Positions 45,265 to 54,608 of a stretch of DNA of 64,000 bases are shown here, one piece after another. Below the pieces are notes generated by a model. It saw only the letters and a program-made list of their open reading frames with translations, did not search any database and was not told where the DNA came from. A program made the translations under genes and the position numbers. How positions within the stretch are numbered: the first letter of the stretch is position 1; each line of letters opens with the position of its first letter. This DNA comes from Thalassobius sp. Cn5-15 (lineage in GTDB: Bacteria; Pseudomonadota; Alphaproteobacteria; Rhodobacterales; Rhodobacteraceae), in NCBI RefSeq assembly GCF_022347685.1, contig NZ_JAKRGF010000004.1:62001-126000 (forward strand). The letters are read 5' to 3'.

Positions 45265-46044
45265 TTAGTCCAGCGGTCGTTCTTCGACGAAGTGGCCATA
45301 GATGGTCGTGATCAGGCTCACACCGATCATCGCCAGCAGCATCTGAACCACGATCCCAACAAGGCCTGCCACCTGCATGTTCAGCATCGCCAACTGGCGC
45401 ACCAAAACGTCACCAGTCCATTCGACAGCTCCCAAACCAATTGCGCAGACGATCAATGTACCAAGGCTGCCAGACATTGCGGATAGCGCGGCGCTGATCG
45501 TGATGTTTCGATCAATCGCATTGGCGGGCAGGATCGGGCTTAATGCCAGAAACCCAGCGGTAAAGAAGAGGCTCAACACAATCATAATCCCCCGCGCAAC
45601 AAGGATATTTCCATTCCTTAATAACTCCATAGCAATCTTTCCGAACACCATTCCCAGCAACCAGAACGGCAGGATCAGCAGCAGGCCAATCAGAATGCCA
45701 CCGACGATATATTTCGCCGCCTGCCGCCATGACAGACGCAGCATCAATGTGCGCGGGGTCTCCTCCAACAGAATATACCGGTGCCAATGCACAACCCCGT
45801 TCATCAACGCGATCCAGATGACAAGGAGGGTGCAGAAAAACACTACGAGAAAACCGCCCGACATGTTGTCGAACCGTACATTCTGACCACCCAAGAAGAA
45901 GAACGGTCCCACTCCGCTATACGTGCTAAACGCCATCACAACCGCCATAACAACCAACAGCGGCAGCGCAAAAATCTGCACCATCGGCACCAGATTGGTA
46001 AACACCATCCGCACCGCGTGCCAAAACAAACGAAATCCCAGCAT
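45265..46044 (-). CDS. Polytopic membrane protein, unknown function
   Basis: 259 residues with several hydrophobic helices, including FALPLLVVMAVVMAF, FLVVFFCTLLVIWIAL, YIVGGILIGLLLILPFWLL, ARGIMIVLSLFFTAGFLAL and LVGIVVQMLLAMIGVSLI. I recognise no specific family. ATG 46044 is supported by GAGG five bases upstream; an ATG at 46071 is also possible. It is upstream of ilvA on the same strand, with a gap of about 65 bases, and divergent from argG. Transport is a guess. Confidence 0.7.
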   Translation of the reverse strand: MLGFRLFWHAVRMVFTNLVPMVQIFALPLLVVMAVVMAFSTYSGVGPFFFLGGQNVRFDNMSGGFLVVFFCTLLVIWIALMNGVVHWHRYILLEETPRTLMLRLSWRQAAKYIVGGILIGLLLILPFWLLGMVFGKIAMELLRNGNILVARGIMIVLSLFFTAGFLALSPILPANAIDRNITISAALSAMSGSLGTLIVCAIGLGAVEWTGDVLVRQLAMLNMQVAGLVGIVVQMLLAMIGVSLITTIYGHFVEERPLD

Positions 46045-46189
46045 CTCAACCTCAAATATTTTTGCGCACATAAACACAACCCAGATACCGCAACAACCGC
46101 ATCGCACCCTGCGCCACCTTGCTCTTGGTCCCAAAACCCGATATCGCGCTTGCGATTAAACGGATTCTACGAACTGTTAGGGGGTCATC

Positions 46190-47416
46190 ATGTCCGCGCC
46201 CAAGAAAGTTGTCCTGGCCTACTCCGGTGGCCTCGATACCTCGATCATCCTGAAATGGCTGCAAACCGAATATGGCTGTGAGGTTGTCACCTTCACCGCT
46301 GACCTCGGTCAAGGCGAAGAGCTGGAGCCGGCCCGCAAGAAAGCAGAGATGCTGGGCATCAAGCCGGAAAACATCTACATCGAAGATGTCCGCGAAGAGT
46401 TTGTGCGCGACTTTGTTTTTCCGATGTTCCGCGCCAATGCCCTGTACGAAGGTGAATACCTCTTGGGCACCTCGATTGCGCGCCCGCTGATTTCCAAGCG
46501 TTTGGTGGAAATTGCGGCTGAGACCGGCGCCGATGCCGTTTCCCACGGTGCGACCGGTAAGGGCAACGATCAGGTGCGTTTTGAACTGGCCGCCTACGCG
46601 TTGAACCCGGAAATCACTGTGATCGCGCCGTGGCGTGAATGGGACCTGTCCAGCCGAACCAAGCTGTTGGAATTTGCCGAACAGAACCAGATTCCGATCG
46701 CCAAGGACAAACGTGGTGAGGCACCGTTCAGTGTGGACGCCAACCTGTTGCACACATCGTCCGAAGGTAAAGTTCTGGAAGATCCCGCCGAAGCGGCGCC
46801 GGATTACGTCTACCAGCGCACCGTGAATCCCGAGGATGCGCCGGATACGCCTGAAATCATCACTATCGGTTTTGAAAAAGGCGACGCAGTGTCGATCAAT
46901 GGCGAAGCGATGAGCCCCGCCACCATCTTGACCGCGCTGAACGACTACGGTCGCACGCATGGCATCGGTCGTCTGGACTTCGTGGAAAACCGTTTTGTCG
47001 GCATGAAGTCACGCGGTGTCTATGAGACACCCGGCGGCACCATCCTGCTGCAGGCACACCGTGGCATCGAACAGATCACTCTGGACAGCGGCGCAGGCCA
47101 CCTGAAGGATTCGATCATGCCGCGCTATGCGGAGCTGATCTACAACGGCTTCTGGTACTCGCCCGAGCGTGAGATGTTGCAGGCGCTGATCGACAAATCG
47201 CAGGAACATGTTACCGGCACCGTGACACTGAAGCTGTACAAAGGGTCTGTTTTTGTTGTGGCTCGTGACAGCGATCATTCGCTGTATTCCGAGGCGCACG
47301 TGACCTTTGAAGAAGACGCAGGCGCTTACAATCAGGAAGATGCTGCAGGCTTCATCCAGTTGAATGCTCTGCGTCTGAAGTTGCTGGCCGCACGTGATCG
47401 TCGCCTGAAAAGTTGA
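46190..47416 (+). CDS. argG: Argininosuccinate synthase
   Basis: 408 residues. The PP-loop ATP-binding motif [14 protein letters not shown] is at the N-terminus, followed by [23 protein letters not shown] and the substrate-binding region [17 protein letters not shown]. It condenses citrulline and aspartate at the expense of ATP, the penultimate arginine step, linking to argJ at 18.6 kb. Length and motifs are normal. ATG 46190 is preceded by GGGGG. A clear terminator follows; a second short hairpin (TAGCG/CGCTA) lies just upstream of it. Confidence 0.98.
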   Translation: MSAPKKVVLAYSGGLDTSIILKWLQTEYGCEVVTFTADLGQGEELEPARKKAEMLGIKPENIYIEDVREEFVRDFVFPMFRANALYEGEYLLGTSIARPLISKRLVEIAAETGADAVSHGATGKGNDQVRFELAAYALNPEITVIAPWREWDLSSRTKLLEFAEQNQIPIAKDKRGEAPFSVDANLLHTSSEGKVLEDPAEAAPDYVYQRTVNPEDAPDTPEIITIGFEKGDAVSINGEAMSPATILTALNDYGRTHGIGRLDFVENRFVGMKSRGVYETPGGTILLQAHRGIEQITLDSGAGHLKDSIMPRYAELIYNGFWYSPEREMLQALIDKSQEHVTGTVTLKLYKGSVFVVARDSDHSLYSEAHVTFEEDAGAYNQEDAAGFIQLNALRLKLLAARDRRLKS

Positions 47417-47453
47417 TCCTGTTTAGCGGCTAAAAGCGCTAATTAAATTTGAG

Positions 47454-47483
47454 AGCCACCCTGTTTCAGGGTGGCTATTTTTT
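47454..47483 (+). terminator. Intrinsic terminator after argG
   Basis: AGCCACCC/GGGTGGCT stem with a seven-base loop, followed by ATTTTTT. Confidence 0.9.
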
Positions 47484-47590
47484 GTGCGCTCTACTAGCAG
47501 GAGAGTTATTGGCTACGGCCACTCCAGTTGTTTGATTTTCGCACGCTAGAATTTTCAGAAACCTTTGGGCAAGCAATAGTCGGGCCGGAC

Positions 47591-47956
47591 ATGACCACAT
47601 AGGAGAATTTTGAATTTCGTGGCACGGGACGTGAATGGTGCGAAATCTGGATCGTTAACGTATTGTTTTCTATGCTGACTCTGGGCATTTACTCGGCCTG
47701 GGCCAAGGTGCGCATGAAGGCGTATTTTTACCAGAACACCTGGGCGACAAGCAGCACCAGTTTAAATCCACCATCGCTGTCGGCCCGCTGCTGTGGATCG
47801 CTACGCGCTGCATTTGCTACAAGACATCGGCTATTCCAATGCCGGATTGCAGCGCTTCTTTCGCGAAATGGCGGTGCAGGATCACGGCATAGCTGGTCCT
47901 CGACGCATCTGCACAGCGCTGAGCGGCTACAGGCGATCAATGCGTTCGATCAGTAA
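47591..47956 (+). pseudogene. Scrambled remnant: YjgN/DUF898 N-terminus joined to M48 peptidase C-terminus
   Basis: No intact gene lies between argG and 48069. From ATG 47591 the frame ATG ACC ACA ends at a TAG (47600-47602), then resumes as ENFEFRGTGREW and LTLGIYSAWAKVR, the DUF898/YjgN start. It continues in another frame (HQFKSTIAVGPLLW), then changes to a third (VDRYALHLLQDIGYSNAG) and returns to the first as SWSSTHLHSAERLQAINAFDQ and TAA. The latter two parts resemble the end of an M48 metallopeptidase, the gene often next to yjgN in related genomes. A deletion fusing both genes, plus at least two further lesions, explains it. The rest of the gap (47484-47590 and 47957-48068) holds nothing I recognise. 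Confidence 0.8.
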
Positions 47957-48068
47957 GAAGGCGCAGAGGCTTAGGCCGGCTGATCTGATGTTAGTTTACC
48001 CTGTGTCAGCATTGTGGTGGTAGGGCTGCCTCGCTAGCAACGTTGCATAGCTTTAGCGGAGGATGGCC

Positions 48069-48350
48069 ATGACTTTGGATGAGATTGCAGCGCTGGTGCA
48101 AAAAGGCGTTAGCCATGCAGGGTTTTCAGATAGTCTGCAGTTTGATTGCGGTGATGCTGGCGTTGTGCGAATTGTCGATGGTGCGGTCAGTCTTGAGGCG
48201 GGAGATGCGGAGTGCACCCTGAAAATGTCGTTGGATAATCTGGCGAAGCTGATCACCGGCAAATTGAACCCGATGACCGCCGTAATGATGGGTAAAATCA
48301 AGGTGTCCGGCAATCCCGCGGTGGCGATGAAACTGAAGGATCTGCTGTAA
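48069..48350 (+). CDS. SCP2 sterol-carrier-domain protein
   Basis: 93 residues. The family pattern is plain: DAGVVRIVDGAVSLEAGDAECTLKMSLDNLAKLITGKLNPMTAVMMGKIKVSGNPAVAMKLKDLL, covering the hydrophobic SCP2 fold; the N-terminus is a single helix. ATG 48069 is chosen: GGAGGA lies six bases upstream, whereas ATG 48063 overlaps that site. SCP2-type proteins bind lipids or acyl chains; a stand-alone version often serves acyl-CoA metabolism. No related gene is adjacent; it follows the yjgN/M48 remnant. Confidence 0.88.
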   Translation: MTLDEIAALVQKGVSHAGFSDSLQFDCGDAGVVRIVDGAVSLEAGDAECTLKMSLDNLAKLITGKLNPMTAVMMGKIKVSGNPAVAMKLKDLL

Positions 48351-48521
48351 GCGGTCTGTGGGCCAAAGTTCAGGCAATCGTCTGTTTTCGGCGGTCTTGC
48401 CTTGGGGGCGTTAATCCTATTTTAACCGGCTTTGTTGCAGGGTTGTTCTGTCGATGCGGCGTGTCTGCGATGCGCTGCGAACGACGTAGCCCACTGTCCT
48501 TTTCGTCAAAGGGAACGCAAC

Positions 48522-48746
48522 ATGGTTCACGCGCCAATGCAGTATTACGTAAACGACCGCGCGTTATCTTCAGGCGCGCATGAGGTTCACCGGCAGGACT
48601 GTCAATACCTGCCGCTGATCCGTTCTACGTCATCTCTGGGTAAGTTTGATAACTGCGCTGAGGCCTTGTTAAAGGCGCAGGCGGAATATTACCCGAATTC
48701 TGACGGTTGCGCTTACTGTTGTATCAATTGCCGCAACCGTCCTTAG
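48522..48746 (+). CDS. Small Cys/His-rich protein, possible zinc binding
   Basis: 74 residues. The protein has HEVHRQDCQYLP, LGKFDNCAEALLKAQAEYYP, and ends NSDGCAYCCINCRNRP, so Cys/His residues are spread in pairs: HxxHxxxC, one central Cys, CxxCCxxC. This pattern would suit a zinc site, but no family is recognised by name; I recall similar short proteins in other Alphaproteobacteria. AAAGGGAA precedes ATG 48522; ATG 48537 is an alternative. It converges with the sulfotransferase-fold gene, ten bases apart. Confidence 0.72.
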   Translation: MVHAPMQYYVNDRALSSGAHEVHRQDCQYLPLIRSTSSLGKFDNCAEALLKAQAEYYPNSDGCAYCCINCRNRP

Positions 48747-48755
48747 ATGTGGTGC

Positions 48756-49475
48756 TTAGGGCGCCAATTTCACCGCGGCCATGCGTTCATAATGCGGCAA
48801 TGCCTGTGTCAGTAGATCTGCCTGCGTGCCTGTCAACTCTGGCAAGGGTCCCTCCGCTCCGGCGAAGGTGGTGGATTGATGCACTGCCCCATACCAATGC
48901 GCGGCCCAGACGCCATCGTCTTTGTGCCCACCTGCGGGCCAGTTGAGCATGGCAGGATCCCAATCCAGTCCGATCGCATCACACAGGCGTTTCAGCATCC
49001 CTTCAGGGTCACGGCGGATGTCGGCGCTGTCGATCACCACTGGCGTCTGCCCTGCGGCACAGAGTCCCTCATAAAGCTCTGTCTGTTGGGTGAACCCGAT
49101 GTCGCTGAGGGTGGGCTTCTCAAACTTGGCCCCGAAGCTGGCGATCACTCGTGCCGGGTGACGCAGCAGGAAAACATTCACCACCTTCCGCATCCAATCC
49201 CGGGGCACGCCGTCGATCATGTGCTGGCACATGTGTTTCTGATAATAATGCGTTTTTTCCGCGGGAATAGAGTCTAAAAGAGATGCTGCCACCACTTCAG
49301 GGTCCTGCGATTGGGAGGCCAGAACCTGATCGCCCATCGGGTGTTCAATCCCTGTCATCGCCAGATAGGCGGCATAAAAAGGTTCATCAACAACGGCGCA
49401 ATCTGACCGTGCGGCGAAGCTATACATCATCGCGGTAGACAGGTTACGGGGGCCGGACCACATGGCAATTCGCAT
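48756..49475 (-). CDS. P-loop sulfotransferase-fold protein, coupled to an aminotransferase-fold gene
   Basis: 239 residues. The N-terminal motif MWSGPRNLSTAMMYSF resembles the 5'-phosphosulfate-binding loop of sulfotransferases (with SGPRN in place of the usual RSGT), and KVVNVFLLRHPARVIASFGAKF resembles the 3'-phosphate-binding region. Start ATG 49475 overlaps the TGA of the upstream gene by one base (TGATG), and AAGGAA precedes it, so the two proteins are made together. ATG 49484 is an alternative. The fold is credible; whether it transfers sulfate or binds another nucleotide is open. See the finding on this pair. Confidence 0.78.
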   Translation of the reverse strand: MRIAMWSGPRNLSTAMMYSFAARSDCAVVDEPFYAAYLAMTGIEHPMGDQVLASQSQDPEVVAASLLDSIPAEKTHYYQKHMCQHMIDGVPRDWMRKVVNVFLLRHPARVIASFGAKFEKPTLSDIGFTQQTELYEGLCAAGQTPVVIDSADIRRDPEGMLKRLCDAIGLDWDPAMLNWPAGGHKDDGVWAAHWYGAVHQSTTFAGAEGPLPELTGTQADLLTQALPHYERMAAVKLAP

Positions 49476-50386
49476 CAGGCGCATTCCTTTTCGATCAGGT
49501 CTTTGTAGAGGTGGCGCAGTCGTTTGGTCATTGGACCCATTTTTCCATCACCAATCTGGCGGCCATCAATGTTGCCCACTGGTGTCTGCGCTCCAAAGGT
49601 GCCAGTCAGGAACGCCTCATCCGCGCCGTAGGTGTCGACCAGTGAATAGTTGCGTTCATAAACGGGGATGTCATTGGCGCGGCACAGGTCGATCACCTTT
49701 TGGCGGGTGATGCCGTTCATGCAGTAGTCCCCGGTAGAGGTCCAAACCGCCCCTTTGCGCACGATGAAGAAGTTGCAGGCGTTGGTGGTGTTCACAAACC
49801 CATTCACGTCCAGCATCAGCGCCTCATCCGCGCCGGCCTTTTCGGCTGCGATGCAGGCGAGAATGCAGTTCAGTTTGGAATGCGAGTTCAGTTTCGGATC
49901 TTGCGTCATCGGCAGACCTCGTTGATGTGGCACGGTGGCCAACCGGATTGGACGCGGGATCGCTGGTTTGGAATGTTCCATGATAATCGTCACTGTCGGC
50001 CCCTGCTGGGACAAGCTGGGGTGCTGAAACGGGCGCGATTTCACCCCGCGGGTAATCATCAGACGCGCGTGGGCATCTGTGGTCATGCTGTTGGCTGCCT
50101 GCGTTTCTAACAAGGCGGAGATCACCTGATCACGGGTCATGCCGATATCCAAATCCAGCGCCAGCGATGCCTCAAACAGACGGTCTATGTGGTCGTCTAG
50201 AAAGGCCCAACGATTGTTATAAAGGCGCAGTCCCTCCCAGATGCCATCGCCCAGCATGAAGCCGCTGTCATAGACCGACACAACTGCCTGCTCTTTGGGA
50301 ACGATGCGGCCGTTCAGGTAAATTTGAATGGCCTCATTGCGGGCGTCTTCTTCGGCCTGATGGGTGCTAACGTGATCTGATTGCAT
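49475..50386 (-). CDS. Fold-type-IV PLP protein (class IV aminotransferase-like) with altered active site
   Basis: 303 residues. Family features: VVSVYDSGFMLGDGIWEGLRLYNNR, DDHIDRLFEASLAL, then ALMLDVNGFVNTTNACNFFIV and MNGITRQKV. Compared by eye with IlvE and D-amino-acid aminotransferase, the pyridine-contacting Glu is replaced by Thr200 (DVNGFVNT against DVNGYISE), and Lys171 (HSKLN) is one residue off the usual KxLN register. GITR is kept. It may therefore catalyse something other than standard transamination. Upstream and coupled to the sulfotransferase-fold gene; divergent from msrA. Confidence 0.85.
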   Translation of the reverse strand: MQSDHVSTHQAEEDARNEAIQIYLNGRIVPKEQAVVSVYDSGFMLGDGIWEGLRLYNNRWAFLDDHIDRLFEASLALDLDIGMTRDQVISALLETQAANSMTTDAHARLMITRGVKSRPFQHPSLSQQGPTVTIIMEHSKPAIPRPIRLATVPHQRGLPMTQDPKLNSHSKLNCILACIAAEKAGADEALMLDVNGFVNTTNACNFFIVRKGAVWTSTGDYCMNGITRQKVIDLCRANDIPVYERNYSLVDTYGADEAFLTGTFGAQTPVGNIDGRQIGDGKMGPMTKRLRHLYKDLIEKECA

Positions 50387-50459
50387 GAAAATCCCCTATG
50401 TTTGCGCTGACGCTAGGGGCTGCGCGCGGGGGTGGAAAGGATTTTCTGCGCTTCACTTG

Positions 50460-50479
50460 CTCTCAAGCCTTTGTGAGAG
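50460..50479. promoter_or_regulatory. Palindrome upstream of msrA
   Basis: CTCTCA-AGCCTTTG-TGAGAG, a 6-8-6 inverted repeat in the divergent gap between the PLP gene and msrA. It may be an operator; no protein can be named. Confidence 0.3.
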
Positions 50480-50538
50480 GGTCTATCGTCAATGAAATAA
50501 CTCGGTAAACCTGTCCTCAACCTTTTGGAGGACGACTC

Positions 50539-51198
50539 ATGCTGAACATTCAACACCTGAAACCCGCCGTACTGGCACTGACCATCGGCCTTGGCCTCGC
50601 TGCGCAGGGCGGCATGGCTGAAGCTGCCCCGAAAGAAGAGCTGATCGTTGCCGGCGGCTGCTTTTGGTGTGTGGAGAGCGATTTTGAAAGCGTTCCCGGC
50701 GTGATTGAGGCGGTATCCGGCTACACTGGTGGCGACGTGAAAAATCCGACCTACAAACAGATCGGCAAAGGAGGAACTGGTCACTATGAAGCGGTTTCGA
50801 TCACCTTTGATCCGGCGAAAGTCAGTCGTGATCAGCTGTTGAACATGTTCTTCCGCTCGGTCGATCCGACTGATGCGAGTGGGCAGTTCTGTGACCGTGG
50901 TGCCAGCTACCGCACTGCTGTGTTCGTCTCTAACCCAGCGGAAAAAGCCGCGGCAGAGAAGGCCAAGAAAGAAGCGCAATCAGCGTTGGGCCAGAAGGTT
51001 GTGACACCAATTCTGGATGCCAAGACTTTCTATGAGGCTGAAAAATACCATCAGGACTACTACAAGGGATCGAAGATTGTGATCACCCGTTTTGGTCCGC
51101 TGAAACAGGCGAAAGCTTACAAGAAATACCGCGATGCCTGCGGTCGTGACCAGCGCGTGAAAGCGCTGTGGGGTGATGCGGCACCTTTCGCCAAATAA
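50539..51198 (+). CDS. msrA: Exported peptide-methionine (S)-S-oxide reductase MsrA
   Basis: 219 residues. An N-terminal signal-like segment (LKPAVLALTIGLGLAAQGGMAEAA, about residues 8-30) precedes the MsrA domain with active-site GGCFWCVESDF, YTGGDVKNPTYKQIGKGGTGHYEAV and the C-terminal HQDYYKG. It reduces methionine-S-sulfoxide in proteins; the signal suggests periplasmic action. A GGAGGAC ribosome site precedes ATG 50539. It is convergent with dnaJ through a shared hairpin. Confidence 0.93.
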   Translation: MLNIQHLKPAVLALTIGLGLAAQGGMAEAAPKEELIVAGGCFWCVESDFESVPGVIEAVSGYTGGDVKNPTYKQIGKGGTGHYEAVSITFDPAKVSRDQLLNMFFRSVDPTDASGQFCDRGASYRTAVFVSNPAEKAAAEKAKKEAQSALGQKVVTPILDAKTFYEAEKYHQDYYKGSKIVITRFGPLKQAKAYKKYRDACGRDQRVKALWGDAAPFAK

Positions 51199-51274
51199 GG
51201 CCCTAATCCAGCTGAAACACGCGGGCGTCAGATGGCTGTCGCCCGTTTTGTCGCGCATCGTTCAGCGGACAGTA

Positions 51275-51298
51275 AAAAGGGCGCAGTAGCGCCCTTTT
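51275..51298. terminator. Bidirectional terminator between msrA and dnaJ
   Basis: AAAAGGGCGC/GCGCCCTTTT, a perfect 10-bp stem with a four-base loop; terminal A/T pairs give T tracts on both strands. Confidence 0.9.
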
Positions 51299-51322
51299 AG
51301 ATTTTTGCCCGTTAGACCAGGC

Positions 51323-52477
51323 TTAGCCCTTCATCGAATCCCAGAAGTTTTTCACCGAAGAAAAGAAGCTGGAGCTTTCAGGATTGTTGTCCTCGGACAG
51401 GTCTTCGAACTCTTTCAGCAGTTCTTTTTGGCGCGACGTCAGGTTCACTGGGGTTTCAACCGCCAGTTCGATGAACATATCGCCGGAATGGTTGCCGCGC
51501 AGGGCGGGCATGCCCTTGCCGCGCAGGCGCATCTGGCGGCCGGACTGGCTGCCACCGGGGATTTTGACGCGTGACCGACCACCGTCGATGGTAGGCACCT
51601 CTATGTCGCCCCCCAGCGCCGCTGTGGTCATCGACACCGGTACGCGGCAGAACAGGTCTGCGTCTTCGCGTTCAAAAATGCCGTGCGCTGTCACCTCGAT
51701 AAAGATGTAGAGGTCGCCTGTGGGGCCACCGCGCATGCCCGCTTCACCTTCGCCAGCCAGACGGATACGGGTGCCGGTTTCCACGCCTTTGGGGATGTTC
51801 ACGCTGAGCGAACGGTCCTTTTGCACGCGGCCCTGACCACCACAGCTCTTACAGGGGTTCTGGATGATCTGGCCCAGACCTGAACAGGTCGGACAGGTGC
51901 GTTCAACCGCAAAGAAGCCCTGTTGCGCACGGACCTTGCCGATGCCGGAGCAGGTCGGGCATGTCTGCGGTTCAGCGCCGCCTTCAGCGCCGGAGCCGTC
52001 ACAGGAAGTACAGCTGACCGAGGTGGGCACCTTGATCGTTTTCTGCATGCCGGTGAAGGCGTCTTCGAGCGAGATGCGCAGGTTGTAGCGCAGGTCGGCG
52101 CCCCGGGTTGCGCGGGATCGGCCACCGCCGCCGCCGCCCATGCCGCCGCCGAACAGGTCATCAAAGATGTCCGAGAAAGAGCCGAAGCCTTCCTGTCCAC
52201 CAAAGCCGCCGCCCATGCCGCCACCGGGACGGCCGCCGCCCCCCATGCCACCTTCGAAGGCCGCGTGACCGTAGCGGTCATAGGCAGCTTTCTTTTCGGC
52301 GTCTTTAAGGCAGTCGTAGGCTTCGTTGACCTCTTTGAACTGCGCTTCCGCGTTGGGATTATCCTTGTTGCGGTCAGGGTGCAGTTCTTTGGCCTTGCGA
52401 CGGTAGGCCTTCTTCAACTCATCAGCCGAGGCCCCTTTGGAGGTGCCTAGAACGTCATAGTAATCGCGTTTTGCCAT
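51323..52477 (-). CDS. dnaJ: DnaJ (Hsp40) co-chaperone
   Basis: 384 residues. J domain with HPD in [11 protein letters not shown], a Gly/Phe-rich linker of about 60 residues ([17 protein letters not shown]), and a zinc domain with four CxxCxGxG repeats ([32 protein letters not shown]), followed by the C-terminal peptide-binding domain. It stimulates DnaK ATPase and delivers substrates. It follows dnaK by 78 bases containing a strong 9-bp hairpin (52507-52528). Confidence 0.98.
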   Translation of the reverse strand: MAKRDYYDVLGTSKGASADELKKAYRRKAKELHPDRNKDNPNAEAQFKEVNEAYDCLKDAEKKAAYDRYGHAAFEGGMGGGGRPGGGMGGGFGGQEGFGSFSDIFDDLFGGGMGGGGGGRSRATRGADLRYNLRISLEDAFTGMQKTIKVPTSVSCTSCDGSGAEGGAEPQTCPTCSGIGKVRAQQGFFAVERTCPTCSGLGQIIQNPCKSCGGQGRVQKDRSLSVNIPKGVETGTRIRLAGEGEAGMRGGPTGDLYIFIEVTAHGIFEREDADLFCRVPVSMTTAALGGDIEVPTIDGGRSRVKIPGGSQSGRQMRLRGKGMPALRGNHSGDMFIELAVETPVNLTSRQKELLKEFEDLSEDNNPESSSFFSSVKNFWDSMKG

Positions 52478-52506
52478 TTGGGTACTCCCTCTTGCAGAAC
52501 GTCGAA

Positions 52507-52528
52507 GGCCGGCCCGGGTGGGCCGGCC
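52507..52528 (-). other. Intercistronic hairpin between dnaK and dnaJ
   Basis: GGCCGGCCC/GGGCCGGCC, a perfect 9-bp stem with a GGGT/ACCC loop and no T run. It could set the DnaK to DnaJ ratio through partial termination or mRNA processing, as seen in other bacteria; this role here is inferred. Confidence 0.6.
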
Positions 52529-52555
52529 CCGATTGTGTTCTTGGGAAAACGCGGA

Positions 52556-54484
52556 TTAGGCGCGTTTGTCGTCGTCCAGATCCTCGAAGTCGGCGTCGAC
52601 GATGTCGTCGTCACCAGTTGCAGGACCTGCGTCGCCGTCTACGTCAACGGGGCCTTCTTCGTCTTCTTCCTGCGCGGCCTTGTAGATGGCTTCGCCCAGC
52701 TTCATCGCCGATTCGGTGACGTTCTGGATGCCGGATTGCAGCTTGTCAGCCTTTACGTCGTCTTTGGCCAGATCGTCCTTCAGCGCGGCGATAGCCAGTT
52801 CGATGGCTTCAATGGTGGTCGGGTCCACTTTGTCCGAATGCTCTTCCATCGACTTTTCGGTCGACAGAATCAGGCTTTCGGCTTGGTTGCGGGCCTCTAC
52901 CAGTTCACGGCGCTCTTTATCCGCTTCGGCGTTTTCTTCCGCGTCCTTGACCATCTGTTCGATGTCGTCATCCGACAGACCGCCCGAAGCTTGGATGGTG
53001 ATCTGCTGCTCTTTGCCGGTGGCCTTGTCCTTGGCGCCAACGGATACGATGCCGTTTGCGTCAATGTCGAAGGTCACTTCGATCTGGGGCATGCCGCGCG
53101 GTGCGGGCGGGATATCTTCGAGGTTGAACTGACCAAGGATTTTATTGTCCGCAGCCATTTCACGTTCACCCTGGAACACGCGGATGGTCACGGCCGACTG
53201 GTTGTCTTCGGCGGTCGAGAAGACCTGCGATTTCTTGGTGGGGATGGTGGTGTTGCGGTCGATCAGACGGGTGAACACACCGCCCAAGGTTTCGATACCC
53301 AGCGACAGCGGGGTCACGTCCAGCAGAACAACGTCTTTCACGTCGCCCTGCAGAACACCGGCCTGAATGGCGGCGCCCATGGCCACAACTTCGTCAGGGT
53401 TCACACCCTTGTGCGGCTCTTTGCCGAAGAACTTGGTCACTTCTTCGATGACCTTCGGCATACGGGTCATACCACCCACCAGAACGATTTCGTCGATGTC
53501 GCCCGTGGTCAGACCAGCATCTTTCAGCGCTGCCTGACAGGGTTTGATCGAGTTTTTGATCAGGTCGGCAACCAGGCTTTCCAGTTTCGCACGGGTCAGT
53601 TTGACAACAAGGTGCAGCGGCTGGCCGGTGGAAGCATCCATCGAGATGAACGGCTGGTTGATTTCGGTCTGCTGAGCAGAGGACAGTTCGATCTTGGCTT
53701 TCTCTGCGGCTTCTTTCAGACGCTGCAGGGCCATCTTGTCCTTGGTCAGGTCGGCGCCATGCTCTTTTTTGAACTCATCCGCCAGATAGTTGACGATGCG
53801 CATGTCGAAGTCTTCACCACCCAGGAAGGTGTCACCGTTGGTGGATTTCACCTCAAACAGGCCTTCGTCGATTTCCAGAATGGTTACGTCGAAGGTACCA
53901 CCACCAAGGTCGTAAACGGCGATGGTTTGGGTTTCTTCTTTGTCCAGACCATAGGCCAATGCAGCGGCGGTCGGTTCGTTGATGATGCGCAGCACTTCCA
54001 GACCGGCGATTTTGCCGGCGTCTTTGGTGGCCTGACGCTGGGCGTCGTTGAAATATGCAGGAACCGTGATCACCGCCTGAGTGACTTCTTCACCCAGATA
54101 GGATTCTGCGGTTTCTTTCATCTTGCCCAGAATGAAGGCCGAGATCTGCGAGGGCGAGTAGGTTTCGCCTTTGGCTTCGACCCAAGCATCGCCATTGCCA
54201 CCGTTCACAACGGCGAAGGGCAGGTTTTTCTTGTCTTTGGCCAGATGCGTGTCATCTGCACGACGACCGATCAGGCGCTTTACGCCAAACACGGTGTTGG
54301 CGGCGTTGGTGACGGCCTGGCGTTTCGCCGGCTGGCCCACCAGACGTTCGTCGTCGGTGAAGGCGACGATTGACGGGGTGGTGCGAGCACCTTCCGCGTT
54401 TTCAATTACTTTCGGTTGCGAACCGTCCATCAGCGCAACACAGCTGTTGGTGGTTCCAAGGTCGATACCGATAACTTTCGACAT
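52556..54484 (-). CDS. dnaK: DnaK (Hsp70) chaperone
   Basis: 642 residues. Actin-type ATPase motifs include [31 protein letters not shown] and [12 protein letters not shown], and the substrate-binding domain includes [14 protein letters not shown]. The C-terminal lid is Glu/Asp-rich, ending [10 protein letters not shown]. It works with DnaJ and GrpE (grpE is at 4.2 kb). The upstream promoter resembles the alphaproteobacterial sigma-32 consensus (54609-54638). Length is normal. Confidence 0.99.
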   Translation of the reverse strand: MSKVIGIDLGTTNSCVALMDGSQPKVIENAEGARTTPSIVAFTDDERLVGQPAKRQAVTNAANTVFGVKRLIGRRADDTHLAKDKKNLPFAVVNGGNGDAWVEAKGETYSPSQISAFILGKMKETAESYLGEEVTQAVITVPAYFNDAQRQATKDAGKIAGLEVLRIINEPTAAALAYGLDKEETQTIAVYDLGGGTFDVTILEIDEGLFEVKSTNGDTFLGGEDFDMRIVNYLADEFKKEHGADLTKDKMALQRLKEAAEKAKIELSSAQQTEINQPFISMDASTGQPLHLVVKLTRAKLESLVADLIKNSIKPCQAALKDAGLTTGDIDEIVLVGGMTRMPKVIEEVTKFFGKEPHKGVNPDEVVAMGAAIQAGVLQGDVKDVVLLDVTPLSLGIETLGGVFTRLIDRNTTIPTKKSQVFSTAEDNQSAVTIRVFQGEREMAADNKILGQFNLEDIPPAPRGMPQIEVTFDIDANGIVSVGAKDKATGKEQQITIQASGGLSDDDIEQMVKDAEENAEADKERRELVEARNQAESLILSTEKSMEEHSDKVDPTTIEAIELAIAALKDDLAKDDVKADKLQSGIQNVTESAMKLGEAIYKAAQEEDEEGPVDVDGDAGPATGDDDIVDADFEDLDDDKRA

Positions 54485-54608
54485 TTTTGATCCCTTTTCA
54501 CGTCAAGGCGATTGCACGAGGCGAAGACCCGTTGCGGCGTCCTGCCCCGATCTGGTTTGTGTGCCGGACAACTTGGATGGCCAAGGTGGTCCTACACGCT
54601 TCTCGGCG

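Noticed and set aside
46052-46960. Minus-strand frame of 302 codons opposite argG
   Set aside because: Antisense shadow; the product has no recognisable similarity and the argG frame is certain.
52478-54373. Plus-strand open frame of 631 codons opposite dnaK
   Set aside because: It is antisense to the fully conserved dnaK; the codon bias of a GC-rich gene leaves such frames open, and the translation shows no domain.
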